Source: Bacteroidales bacterium
Lineage (GTDB): Bacteria; Bacteroidota; Bacteroidia; Bacteroidales; UBA932
NCBI GenBank assembly: GCA_024401925.1
Contig: JAKSKD010000014.1
Coordinates: forward strand, 1-44,013
Direction: 5' to 3'
Length of the DNA stretch: 44,013 bases
The stretch's first letter is position 1. Every line of letters begins with the position of its first letter. The position numbers and the translations under genes were made by a program. The notes under the pieces were generated by a model. That model made no database searches. It saw only the letters and a list, made by a program, of their open reading frames with translations, and was not told the origin of the DNA. Shown here piece by piece: positions 34,980-43,381 of this stretch.

Positions 34980-35736
34980 ATAGCTTGTGTAAAACTGTTC
35001 CGTCTCCGGATGAATGTAGTATGATTTTCCCTTCCTTCCCGTGCCTGATTCCTTCAGCCTCCATAACCTTGGCCAGCTGTCTTACAACGGCCGGTGCCGG
35101 GTCTATCAGCTCGATTTCGTAATCGGTATGATGTTTCGTACGGAAATCCTCAATTATTTTGAGCATTGTGGCTTCGAGGAAAGGGTAGTGGGTGCATCCG
35201 AGCACTATCCTGTCTGCCTTTTCCTCAAGAATCGGAAGCAGAACCTGCCCGACAACCTCGCGCGAATGCGGGCTTTCCAAGTCTCCGTTTTCGACAAGTT
35301 CCACGAATCCCTGTCCTACTCTTTCAACAATCCGGGTATCGTTTCCGAAGCGGCCTTTCGTATCCTTGTACTTGTCGGCTGCGAGTGTGCCGGTTGTGGC
35401 GAGGACGCCTATGACGCCCGTCGAGGTGTTCTCCGCGGCTAGTTTCACGGCCGGCTCCATGCCTATGAACTTGATGGGGAATTCAGCACGGAGGGTGCTG
35501 ATGGCGGCGGCGGTGGCAGTGTTGCAGGCCACAACAATGATGTCGCAACCCTCACCGATAAGGAAACGGGAGATTTCCCGGGCTCTGTCGATGATGAAAT
35601 TGCGGTCTCTGGTGCCGTAGGGACAGTTTGCGTTGTCGGCGAAATAGATGCAGTCATCCCCGGGGAGGACTTTCCTGATCTCCCGCAGGACGGACAGCCC
35701 GCCGACCCCCGAATCAAATATTCCGATTTTTGCCAT
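34957..35736 (-). CDS. murI: Glutamate racemase
   Basis: Makes D-glutamate for the peptidoglycan stem peptide. The 259-residue protein has IGIFDSGVGGLSVL, YFADNANCPYGTR, VACNTATAAA with the first catalytic Cys and VLGCTHYPFL with the second, so it should be active. The start MAKIGIFDSG at 35736 fits homology; the frame stays open to 35838, which would cross the prfB promoter and start. It is divergent from prfB and co-transcribed with asnA. Confidence 0.95.
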   Translation of the reverse strand: MAKIGIFDSGVGGLSVLREIRKVLPGDDCIYFADNANCPYGTRDRNFIIDRAREISRFLIGEGCDIIVVACNTATAAAISTLRAEFPIKFIGMEPAVKLAAENTSTGVIGVLATTGTLAADKYKDTKGRFGNDTRIVERVGQGFVELVENGDLESPHSREVVGQVLLPILEEKADRIVLGCTHYPFLEATMLKIIEDFRTKHHTDYEIELIDPAPAVVRQLAKVMEAEGIRHGKEGKIILHSSGDGTVLHKLYGTISAK

Positions 35737-35787
35737 AGATATCTGATGCGAATTTAACAAATATTGAAAGAATATGCGTAAAATTCG

Positions 35788-35795
35788 TAAATTTG
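35788..35795 (+). promoter_or_regulatory. -7 promoter box for prfB
   Basis: TAAATTTG fits TAnnTTTG and ends 7 bases before the prfB ATG at 35803. An ATTG at 35763-35766 is near the -33 distance. The predicted leader is only a few bases. Confidence 0.6.
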
Positions 35796-35802
35796 CCTTG
35801 AT

Positions 35803-36873
35803 ATGGTGATTCAAGAACAAATCAGAGACCTGAAACAAAGGGTGGAGACGCTGTGCCGCTGTCTCAGGATTGAGGAACGCAGGGAGGAAGTGTCCTCATT
35901 GCAGGCGCAGACCGAAGCCCCGGATTTCTGGGACGACCCCAAGGCTGCGGAAGCATTTATGAAGAAAATGAACGGTGTAAAGTGGTGGGTAGCAGCTTTC
36001 GACACCGTGCGCAGCAGCGTTGACGACCTTGATGTCCTTCTTGAACTTGCTCCTGAATCCGAAGAACTGGACCAGGCGTTTGCTGAGGCTACTGCGGCAG
36101 TGGAGAATCTGGAGATGAAGAATATGCTCGGAGCTGAAGGTGACAATCTGGGCGCAGTCCTGACTATCAATTCCGGTGCCGGTGGCACTGAGGCGAATGA
36201 CTGGAGCGCGATGCTGATGAGGATGTATATGCGTTGGGGCGAAAGGAACGGCTACCGAACGAGCGTCAGCGAACAGGTGGAGGGAGATGAAACCGGAATA
36301 AAATCTACAACAATAGAATTCGAAGGGGATTACGCCTATGGCTATCTGAAGGCCGAATCCGGAGTCCACAGACTTGTGAGGATATCTCCGTTCAATGCCC
36401 AGGGCAAGCGTCAGACCACATTCAGCTCCGTGTTCGTATATCCTCTGGTTGACGACAGCATCAATATCGAGATAAAGGATTCGGACCTCCAGTGGGACAC
36501 TTTCCGAAGTGGTGGTCACGGCGGGCAGAATGTGAACAAGGTGGAGACCGGCGTGCGCGTGAAGCATATCCCGACCGGGATCGTCGTGGAGAATACGGAA
36601 GGACGTACTCAGATAGGTAACAAGGAAAATGCTCTCCGTATCCTGAAATCCCGCCTGTATGACCTTGAGTTGAAGAAAAGACAGGAGAAACAGGCCGAAC
36701 TTGAGGGTCAGAAACTCAAGATTGAATGGGGCTCGCAGATACGTTCCTATGTTCTCCATCCGTACAAGATGGTCAAGGACCTTAGGACAGGGTTTGAGAC
36801 TGCAGACACCCAGGGAGTCCTTGACGGCGACCTGAATGCTTTTATGAAAGAATTTTTAATGAACAATAAATAA
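35803..36873 (+). CDS. prfB: Peptide chain release factor 2
   Basis: Terminates translation at UGA and UAA. The 356-residue protein has the RF2-type stop-codon motif in [14 protein letters not shown] (SPF tripeptide) and the GGQ motif in [11 protein letters not shown], with the flanking [10 protein letters not shown] block. It is uninterrupted: at the point where most prfB genes have the programmed frameshift (CTT TGA C), this gene reads CTC AGG at 35863-35868, so no frameshift is needed. The start at 35803 gives normal length. It heads a plus-strand unit with the fumarase, AsmA-like and serB genes. Confidence 0.95.
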   Translation: MVIQEQIRDLKQRVETLCRCLRIEERREEVSSLQAQTEAPDFWDDPKAAEAFMKKMNGVKWWVAAFDTVRSSVDDLDVLLELAPESEELDQAFAEATAAVENLEMKNMLGAEGDNLGAVLTINSGAGGTEANDWSAMLMRMYMRWGERNGYRTSVSEQVEGDETGIKSTTIEFEGDYAYGYLKAESGVHRLVRISPFNAQGKRQTTFSSVFVYPLVDDSINIEIKDSDLQWDTFRSGGHGGQNVNKVETGVRVKHIPTGIVVENTEGRTQIGNKENALRILKSRLYDLELKKRQEKQAELEGQKLKIEWGSQIRSYVLHPYKMVKDLRTGFETADTQGVLDGDLNAFMKEFLMNNK

Positions 36874-36878
36874 ACGAT

Positions 36879-38501
36879 ATGGTTGAATTCAAGTATGCCC
36901 CAATGTTCCAATTGGGCAGTGATACCACTGAGTATTACAAGATTCCTGGCTCCGAACAGTATGTGGAGACATCTGATTTCGAGGGCAATAAAATATTGAA
37001 GGTCAAGAAAGAGGGCCTTACGGTGATGGCCAATACGGCATTTCATGACGTGAGCTTCATGCTTCGTAAGGAGCACAACAGACAGGTCGCATTGGTCCTC
37101 AGCGATCCGGAGGCTTCTGACAATGACAAGTATGTAGCGTTGACTTTCCTCCGCAATGCTGAGATTGCCTGCAAGGGCAAATTGCCTTTCTGCCAGGATA
37201 CAGGTACCGCAATCATCCACGGAGAAAAGGGCCAGCAGGTATGGACCGGATATTGTGACGAAGAAGCTCTGTCCCTCGGAGTGTTCAAGACATATACTGA
37301 AAATGCCCTCAGGTATTCCCAGAATGCTCCTCTTGATATGTACAAAGAGGTGAATACTAAGTGCAACCTTCCTGCCCAGATAGATATTGAAGCTACCGAA
37401 GGTGCGGAATACCGTTTCCTTTGCGTCACAAAGGGCGGCGGTTCTGCCAACAAGACATATCTTTATCAAGAGACAAAGGCTATCCTGAATCCGGGTACCC
37501 TCGTGAACTACCTGCTCACGAAGATGAAAACTCTCGGTACTGCCGCTTGTCCTCCATACCATATCGCATTCGTAATCGGAGGCACTTCTGCCGAAAAGAA
37601 TCTTCTCACCGTGAAATTGGCCAGCACACATTATTATGACGCGCTGCCTACTTGCGGAGATGAGACAGGACGGGCTTTCAGGGATGTGGAACTGGAGAAG
37701 ACCCTTCTTGACGAGGCTCATAAGATTGGGCTTGGAGCCCAGTTCGGAGGCAAATATTTTGCTCACGATGTCAGAGTCATCCGTCTGCCGCGTCACGGTG
37801 CAAGCTGCCCTGTAGGTCTGGGCGTAAGCTGCTCTGCTGACAGAAATATCAAGACAAAGATCAATGCTGACGGTATTTGGATTGAGAAACTGGACGATAA
37901 TCCGGGACTGCTCATTCCTGAAGAGCTCAGGCAGGCGGGAGAAGGCAATGCCGTGAAGATCGACCTTGACCAGCCTATGGAGAATATCCTCAAGGAACTT
38001 ACGAAATATCCGGTAAGTACGCGTCTGAGCCTTAACGGAACCATCATAGTTGCCCGTGACATCGCTCACGCCAAGCTTAAGGAGCGTCTGGACAATGGTG
38101 AGGAACTTCCTCAGTATTTCAAGGACCATCCTGTCTATTATGCTGGACCAGCAAAGACTCCGGAGGGATATGCGTGCGGCTCAATGGGACCTACAACTGC
38201 CAACCGTATGGATCCGTATGTGGATCTGTTCCAAAGCCACGGCGGCTCTATGATAATGCTTGCAAAGGGCAACAGAACGCAGGCGGTTACAGATGCCTGC
38301 AAGGCTCACGGAGGCTTCTATCTCGGAAGTATCGGAGGCCCTGCTGCAATCCTTGCACAGAATAATATCAAGTCCATCGAGTGCTTGGAGTATCCGGAGC
38401 TCGGAATGGAGGCGATATGGAAAATCCGCGTTGAAGACTTCCCTGCATTCATCCTCGTAGATGACAAGGGAAATGATTTCTTCAAACAGCTGGGTCTGTA
38501 A
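36879..38501 (+). CDS. Class I (iron-sulphur) fumarate hydratase
   Basis: Interconverts fumarate and malate. The 540-residue protein is the fused alpha-beta form. It carries cysteines for a [4Fe-4S] cluster in [10 protein letters not shown] (Cys105), TAACPPYH and [12 protein letters not shown], and the C-terminal domain has [13 protein letters not shown] and KGNRTQAV. The oxygen-labile cluster type fits an anaerobe that reduces fumarate. It starts 5 bases after prfB and its stop directly abuts the next start codon. Confidence 0.95.
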   Translation: MVEFKYAPMFQLGSDTTEYYKIPGSEQYVETSDFEGNKILKVKKEGLTVMANTAFHDVSFMLRKEHNRQVALVLSDPEASDNDKYVALTFLRNAEIACKGKLPFCQDTGTAIIHGEKGQQVWTGYCDEEALSLGVFKTYTENALRYSQNAPLDMYKEVNTKCNLPAQIDIEATEGAEYRFLCVTKGGGSANKTYLYQETKAILNPGTLVNYLLTKMKTLGTAACPPYHIAFVIGGTSAEKNLLTVKLASTHYYDALPTCGDETGRAFRDVELEKTLLDEAHKIGLGAQFGGKYFAHDVRVIRLPRHGASCPVGLGVSCSADRNIKTKINADGIWIEKLDDNPGLLIPEELRQAGEGNAVKIDLDQPMENILKELTKYPVSTRLSLNGTIIVARDIAHAKLKERLDNGEELPQYFKDHPVYYAGPAKTPEGYACGSMGPTTANRMDPYVDLFQSHGGSMIMLAKGNRTQAVTDACKAHGGFYLGSIGGPAAILAQNNIKSIECLEYPELGMEAIWKIRVEDFPAFILVDDKGNDFFKQLGL

Positions 38502-40601
38502 TTGAAGACGGCAAAAAAAATATTCAGATGGGTGGCGGGAGTAGTGGCTGTACTGCTCCTGCTCCTCATTGTTGCCATATACTTCATCATTTCAGACAGG
38601 ACGCTTACCAGAATAGCCAACCGATTCACCGATGAGTGCGTGACCGTGGATTCCAATATCGGGAATGTGCATCTGGAACTCCTCAAGAGTTTCCCGATAT
38701 CCCGTTTCTCCATACGGAACGTATATGTGAAGAACGGGGCGGATACACTGGCCGCCATTGACCACGTCGAGGCCTCCGTAAATGCCAGGCAGCTGCTCAG
38801 GGGCTATTATATTGTTCCTGAGGTGACGATTGACGGAGTGCGTGCCAATCTGGAGTTCTATCAGGACGGGAGTTCGAACATAGATGTGTTCCGGCTCCCG
38901 ACATCCAAGAATAAGTCTGAAAAGAAGTCATCCGGAATTGAGAATTTCCAATTGGGCTCTGCGCGTCTGACCGGCAACAACAGAATCAACTACAGGGATT
39001 ATCGCTCCGGTACGATTGCGTCCATAGATGGAGTGGAGGCGGAGGTCTCTGCAAGCAAAGGCGCGGCTGACGGCAGGAGGATACGTCGGCGCAAACCTGT
39101 GGATATGAGCAAGTTCAAGCTTGACAGTATCCCTGATTTCCTGTCGGAGGTAGATTTTCGCAAGAACGACATTTCGCTTAATATCGACAGTTCCATTACT
39201 AATTTCATACGTGAATGGCATCCGAAGGGAAAGATAAGGGTGGAGAAGGGTTCGTTTGTGATTCCTGCCTATCCTTTGCGCAACAATATTGCGGCGCTCG
39301 ATGCCAGCTTTGACGGAAATGTGTTCGATCTGCACAGCCTGGGAGTCAAGTCGGGTTCGTCCCAGTTTATCCTCAGCGGAAAGCTGAATAATGTTTTCAG
39401 ACTTTTTTCGCGTTCTCACAGCTCTGTGAATCTGGATCTTATGATGAATGCAAAACGCTTGAACATCAATGAGATAATGGCGGCATTGCAGGTCGGGGAG
39501 AAAAAGGAGACAGTGCCTGTCGATACTGTGGCTATGGACAGTTTGAGCCATCAGCAGTACGAAGAGAGCATAGTTGTGGATCTTGAGGATGCGGAGCCTG
39601 AGCTTAGGACGCCCCTGATAGTGGTTCCGGCCAATGTCATTGCCAATGTTGCCATCAGCGCATCCCAGGTCAATATTTCATCGTTTGATATCGACAGCCT
39701 TGCGGCAAAGATAAGGGTTCAGGAAAGAACCATTCAGATTTCGGATGTTGCGGCCTCATCCCCTATGGGAGACATTGCTTTGGACGCGTATTATGCGTCA
39801 CGTACCAAGCAGGACATATCCGCAGGTTTCGACCTCGCGCTCCGCAAGGTTACGGCCGAAAAGATTATCGACCTTATCCCTGCGGTCGGTGAAATGCTGC
39901 CTATGCTTCGCTCATTCTCGGGAAAATTGGAATGTGACATCACTGCGACCACGAAGATAGACACCACGATGCGCTTCATCACACCGTCCCTTGACGGGGT
40001 ATTCAATATCCGCGGCCAGAACCTCAGACTGGATGATTTCGGCAAGTTGAAGCCGATCGTGCAGTTCCTTTTGTTCGGCAGGCGGGATTTCAAGCATGTG
40101 GACGAATTGAATGTGATGGGAAATGTCAAGGACAGCCGCATAGAGGTGTATCCTTTCCAGATGACCATCGACAAATATACGATGGCCTTGGCCGGTACCC
40201 AGAACTTCGACAAGAGTTTCACATATCACGTGTCTATGCTCAAGTCCCCGATTCCTTTCCGCTTCGGAGTCAAACTGTTCGGCGATGATTTCAAGAAAAT
40301 CCGCTTCAGACTGGGGCACTCGATGTTTAGGAAGAAGGATGTAATTCCGGACTACAGTGAAGACGTAAATATGTTCCGTGAGGATCTTATGATGGCCATC
40401 GACAATGTGTTCCACGACAATTTCCGTCTCCCGAACACGGATGGGATGCGGGCTTACAGGCTCAAGGAAGAACCGGAAGAGGAGCTGACATACGAAGAGA
40501 TAAATGAGATTGAGCTGATGCTGATCGAGATGGAGATAGCGGAACAGAACGAGGCTATGGATGCCGAGATAGACGCACTTATTGCAAATATGGAAATATG
40601 A
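38502..40601 (+). CDS. AsmA-like family protein (TTG start)
   Basis: A 699-residue protein with one N-terminal membrane helix (WVAGVVAVLLLLLIVAIYFII) and a long repeat-like beta-rich body typical of AsmA-like proteins: SFPISRFSIRNVYVKNG, DHVEASVNARQLLRGYYIVP, PEVTIDGVRANLEF, and a C-terminal AsmA_2-type part around FSGKLECDITATTKIDTTM. A Glu-rich tail follows. AsmA-like proteins lie between the membranes and are linked to phospholipid transport. The start is TTG with no spacing after the fumarase TAA; no ATG lies near the helix, so TTG is supported. It overlaps serB by 4 bases (ATGA). Confidence 0.8.
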   Translation: MKTAKKIFRWVAGVVAVLLLLLIVAIYFIISDRTLTRIANRFTDECVTVDSNIGNVHLELLKSFPISRFSIRNVYVKNGADTLAAIDHVEASVNARQLLRGYYIVPEVTIDGVRANLEFYQDGSSNIDVFRLPTSKNKSEKKSSGIENFQLGSARLTGNNRINYRDYRSGTIASIDGVEAEVSASKGAADGRRIRRRKPVDMSKFKLDSIPDFLSEVDFRKNDISLNIDSSITNFIREWHPKGKIRVEKGSFVIPAYPLRNNIAALDASFDGNVFDLHSLGVKSGSSQFILSGKLNNVFRLFSRSHSSVNLDLMMNAKRLNINEIMAALQVGEKKETVPVDTVAMDSLSHQQYEESIVVDLEDAEPELRTPLIVVPANVIANVAISASQVNISSFDIDSLAAKIRVQERTIQISDVAASSPMGDIALDAYYASRTKQDISAGFDLALRKVTAEKIIDLIPAVGEMLPMLRSFSGKLECDITATTKIDTTMRFITPSLDGVFNIRGQNLRLDDFGKLKPIVQFLLFGRRDFKHVDELNVMGNVKDSRIEVYPFQMTIDKYTMALAGTQNFDKSFTYHVSMLKSPIPFRFGVKLFGDDFKKIRFRLGHSMFRKKDVIPDYSEDVNMFREDLMMAIDNVFHDNFRLPNTDGMRAYRLKEEPEEELTYEEINEIELMLIEMEIAEQNEAMDAEIDALIANMEI

Positions 40602-41818
40602 AAGAGATAGAGATTATTCAAATTAACATTAGCGGCGATGACCGTCCCGGACTTACTTCAGAGTTGACCGGAATTCTGGCCAATTATGATGCATTCATAC
40701 TGGACATAGGTCAGGCCAACATACACCAGTCACTGACTCTTGGTATTCTGATAAAGACCACTCCGGACAAGGCTGGGTTTCTTATGAAGGATCTGCTCTT
40801 CAAGGCATCGGAATGGGGAGTCAGGATAAGGTTCACGCCGATTGGCGAAGAACATTACAACAACTGGGTGGCTCGGCAGGGAAAGAACCGCTATATTGTC
40901 ACGCTCCTTGGACGGCAGATAACTGCGAGACAGATTGCCGATGTGACCGGCGTCATTTCCGGTCATGGTCTGAATATCGACGACATCAAACGTCTGACGG
41001 GACGTATCCCTCTTGACGAGAGTTCTATGCTGAACAAATCTTCCATCGAGTTCTCAATCAGAGGATCCCTCACGGATGAGGCCAGGGCCGATATGCAGAA
41101 GGCATTCGTGGGACTTTGCACCAACGGACTGGACATCTCCTTCCAGAAAGATGACATCTACAGACGCAGCCGCAGGCTGATTTGCTTCGACATGGATTCC
41201 ACCCTTATCGGCACCGAGGTCATCGATGAACTCGCAATGAGAGCCGGAGTGGGTGATGAGGTCAAGGCTATCACAGAGAGCGCGATGCGCGGAGAGATTG
41301 ACTTCAAGGAGAGTTTCACGAGGAGAGTGTCGCTGCTGAAGGGTCTCGATGAATCCGTGATGGAGGACATCGCTAAGAACCTCCCATATAATGAAGGTTT
41401 GGAGAGGATGATGACGATATTGAAGAGGGTAGGATACAAGACCGCCATACTTTCAGGAGGCTTCACGTATTTCGGAAAATACCTCCAGATGAAGTTCGGA
41501 TTTGATTATGTCTATGCCAACGACCTTGAGATTGTGGATGGAAAGCTGACAGGAAAGTACCTCGGTGAGATTGTGGACGGAAAGAGGAAGGCGGAACTTC
41601 TCAGGCTGCTCTGCCAGGTGGAGAACATCAATCTCGAGCAGGCTGTAGCAGTAGGGGATGGCGCGAACGACCTTCCTATGCTGAACCTAGCCGGGCTTGG
41701 AATTGCCTACCACGCAAAACCAAAGGTCGTAGCAGGCGCCCAGCAGGCAATTTCACGAGTAGGCCTCGACGGACTGCTGTATTTCCTCGGATTGAAAGAT
41801 TCGAAGATAGACCCTTAG
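40598..41818 (+). CDS. serB: Phosphoserine phosphatase with tandem ACT-like domains
   Basis: Removes phosphate from phosphoserine, the last step of serine synthesis. The 406-residue protein has about 185 N-terminal residues with two ACT-like regulatory domains (IQINISGDDRPGLTSELTG and NRYIVTLLGRQITARQIA). A HAD phosphatase domain follows: FDMDSTLI with nucleophile Asp198, LSGGFTYF and VGDGANDLPM. The extended ACT form allows serine feedback. It is the last gene of the prfB unit; the tRNA-Leu promoter follows. Confidence 0.93.
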   Translation: MKEIEIIQINISGDDRPGLTSELTGILANYDAFILDIGQANIHQSLTLGILIKTTPDKAGFLMKDLLFKASEWGVRIRFTPIGEEHYNNWVARQGKNRYIVTLLGRQITARQIADVTGVISGHGLNIDDIKRLTGRIPLDESSMLNKSSIEFSIRGSLTDEARADMQKAFVGLCTNGLDISFQKDDIYRRSRRLICFDMDSTLIGTEVIDELAMRAGVGDEVKAITESAMRGEIDFKESFTRRVSLLKGLDESVMEDIAKNLPYNEGLERMMTILKRVGYKTAILSGGFTYFGKYLQMKFGFDYVYANDLEIVDGKLTGKYLGEIVDGKRKAELLRLLCQVENINLEQAVAVGDGANDLPMLNLAGLGIAYHAKPKVVAGAQQAISRVGLDGLLYFLGLKDSKIDP

Positions 41819-41828
41819 GAATTTTTAT

Positions 41829-41836
41829 TATATTTG
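41829..41836 (+). promoter_or_regulatory. -7 promoter box for tRNA-Leu
   Basis: TATATTTG fits TAnnTTTG, 67 bases before the tRNA 5' end and 10 after the serB stop. The interval 41837-41903 holds no gene and presumably forms a 5' leader removed by RNase P. Confidence 0.5.
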
Positions 41837-41903
41837 CACTGCGGAAATGAGAAAGTCCGGCAGGATTCCGTCCGTTCGGGCCTCGGCTCCGCAGACATAA
41901 ATA

Positions 41904-41985
41904 GCGGGCGTGTTGTAATTGGTAGCCAAGCTAGACTTAGGATCTAGTGCCTTCGCGCGTATGGGTTCGAGTCCCTTCGCCCGCA
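41904..41985 (+). tRNA. tRNA-Leu (anticodon TAG)
   Basis: An 82-nt class II tRNA. Acceptor GCGGGCG pairs with CGCCCGC, discriminator A as expected for Leu. The anticodon stem CTAGA/TCTAG surrounds loop CTTAGGA, with an extra variable arm (TGCCTTCGCGCGTA) and T arm GGG-TTCGAGT-CCC. CCA is not encoded. tRNA-Leu genes are common integration targets, and a recombinase gene follows. Confidence 0.96.
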
Positions 41986-41988
41986 CTC

Positions 41989-42020
41989 GAGAAGCTTCAA
42001 GCTGACGCTTGAGGCTTCTC
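41989..42020 (+). terminator. Hairpin downstream of tRNA-Leu
   Basis: A 14-pair stem (41989-42002 with 42007-42020, one T-G pair) with a TGAC loop, starting 4 bases after the tRNA. The following T-run is short, so it may end or process tRNA transcripts rather than being a strong terminator. Confidence 0.55.
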
Positions 42021-42028
42021 TCGTTCTT

Positions 42029-42142
42029 AGGGGGCTCTGCCCCCTTATCCGCCGCTATTGCGGCTACCCCCGCGGCTCCCGAGCTACCGACATCGCACTT
42101 CGTGCTCCGTCCCGCTCTCCGCCGGGCGCTCTGAGGAGCGCC
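42029..42142. repeat. Array of short GC-rich hairpins
   Basis: Four further perfect stem-loops follow in 114 bases: 42029-42045 (7 pairs, loop TCT), 42051-42064 (GCCGC/GCGGC), 42095-42105 (GCAC/GTGC) and 42125-42142 (GGCGCTC/GAGCGCC). The last is followed by a T-rich stretch and resembles a terminator. No open reading frame is credible here. Their function is unknown; such GC-rich debris often marks mobile-element ends. Confidence 0.6.
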
Positions 42143-42241
42143 TTGTTATCTTCTCACTTCCCGGCGTTGGGAGGGCCGCAAATTTTCTCTTATTCTTTTC
42201 TAAAATTGGCGACTTTTTGGCGAGATAAATAGGGCTTTAAC

Positions 42242-42260
42242 TGGTTAGTGACGCTAACCA
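42242..42260. repeat. Inverted repeat TGGTTAG-5-CTAACCA
   Basis: A perfect 7-base inverted repeat with a 5-base spacer in the AT-rich gap between tRNA-Leu and the recombinase gene. It is shaped like a tyrosine-recombinase core site, with short arms around a small spacer, but this is only a geometric resemblance. Confidence 0.4.
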
Positions 42261-42362
42261 CTAAGAGGGTATTTACAATCCGGCCGTTCTATCTTTTGCT
42301 CAATTACATATTTTATCATAGCAATCGGTATGTATCTATCGCTCACTTTGGAGAAAATGCAT

Positions 42363-42399
42363 GATATCCCTCAGATTTGCAGAGATACTGAGGGATATC
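42363..42399 (-). terminator. 12-bp inverted repeat after the recombinase gene
   Basis: GATATCCCTCAG (42363-42374) and CTGAGGGATATC (42388-42399) form a perfect 12-base inverted repeat with a 13-base spacer, 9 bases beyond the recombinase stop. An alternative 7-base pairing (42379-42385 with 42402-42408) overlaps it. It is probably a transcription end for the recombinase, though the T-run on the minus strand is weak. Confidence 0.5.
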
Positions 42400-42408
42400 T
42401 GTCTCTGC

Positions 42409-43332
42409 CTATTTCATGAATCTGAACGCCTTGTCGATACACTTTTTCTTTTGCTCTAGATTCGGGTGCACATACAGATTGAGTGTTGTCCCGATATTCG
42501 AGTGGCCGAGCAGTACGCTGACAGTCTTGTAATCGCAGTTGCTCTCGATGCAGCGCGTCGCAAAACTATGGCGCAGGCCGTGAAATTTCATCGCAGGGAT
42601 GCCTATTTCGGCCATCAACGCCTTGTAATAGTTCCGGTAAGTTCTGGGTTCGATAGGTTTAACATCATTGCTCAGCACGAAATAGTCATCATTGACAACC
42701 TTCCTTACGGGCTTTAGCATCCTCATCAATTCTCTTGAAATAGGAATATCCCGGATTGAATTCTGAGTTTTCGGAGCACCAATCATCAATTCGGTATGGC
42801 GTTCATCCTCATCCATCACATACACTCTCTCGATGGTCTTCCGGATTCGGATGACTCCTTCGTCAATGTCAATGTCAGACCAGGTAAGCGCACACACCTC
42901 ACCGATACGGAGGCCGCAGGAAAGGCAGACGTAGATACCAAGATTCCGGAACGTGAAATTCTCCTTGACATACTGCATCACTTTCCTGTGGCTCTCGATA
43001 CTGAGAACTTCCAGTTCCGGCTTTTGTTGTACCGATGGAAACTTGATATCCCAATCTGTTTTCCAATCGCAGCCCTGCTTTGCACCGAAGCGGACAATCA
43101 TCTTCAAGACGATGAGCATATCCCGAACTGTTTTCTGGGCAAGACCGTCATTCAGGGACGCAATGATGAATTCCTGTACTTCGCTTTCGCTGATGGTAGT
43201 CCGGTTGCCGAATGCCGGCAGAATGTGATTCTCAAGAATGAGAACGTAGGCTGCGTATGTCGATACCTTGACATACTGTTTCTTGTCCCTCCTCCAGAGG
43301 TCAGAAACTTCTTTGATTGTTTTCTCTTTCAT
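42409..43332 (-). CDS. Tyrosine-type site-specific recombinase
   Basis: A 307-residue recombinase with an N-terminal SAM-like core-binding domain (STYAAYVLILENHILPAFG) and a C-terminal catalytic domain. All expected catalytic residues are visible: Arg142 in CGLRIGE, Lys188 in APKTQNS, His251 and Arg254 in HGLRHSF, His277 in LLGHSN and the nucleophile Tyr287 in TLNLYVHP. It lacks the extra N-terminal arm-binding domain of large phage integrases. It is divergent from an hsdS fragment 50 bases away, the arrangement of recombinases that invert hsdS genes in Bacteroidales. A tRNA-Leu integrase is the alternative. Confidence 0.9.
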   Translation of the reverse strand: MKEKTIKEVSDLWRRDKKQYVKVSTYAAYVLILENHILPAFGNRTTISESEVQEFIIASLNDGLAQKTVRDMLIVLKMIVRFGAKQGCDWKTDWDIKFPSVQQKPELEVLSIESHRKVMQYVKENFTFRNLGIYVCLSCGLRIGEVCALTWSDIDIDEGVIRIRKTIERVYVMDEDERHTELMIGAPKTQNSIRDIPISRELMRMLKPVRKVVNDDYFVLSNDVKPIEPRTYRNYYKALMAEIGIPAMKFHGLRHSFATRCIESNCDYKTVSVLLGHSNIGTTLNLYVHPNLEQKKKCIDKAFRFMK

Positions 43333-43381
43333 AGAATGAATGTTTTATGTCAGAGAAATATACTACCTGAGTCCGGCGTAA

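Larger units (their letters stand above)
42143..42408. other. AT-rich non-coding gap before the recombinase gene
   Basis: No credible gene on either strand in 266 bases. Composition shifts from the GC-rich hairpin array to AT-rich sequence at about 42180. It holds two inverted repeats, listed separately. No second copy of the tRNA-Leu 3' end was seen. Confidence 0.6.

Noticed and set aside
35896-36759. Open frame of 287 codons on the minus strand across prfB
   Set aside because: Antisense to an intact release factor gene and without any known motif.
36747-38129. Open frame of 460 codons on the minus strand across the fumarase gene
   Set aside because: It is antisense to a complete fumarase with intact catalytic motifs, has no recognised domain, and arises from codon bias in the real gene.
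38928-39551. Minus-strand open frame of 207 codons within the AsmA-like gene
   Set aside because: Antisense, no recognisable motif, no promoter or ribosome-binding signal.
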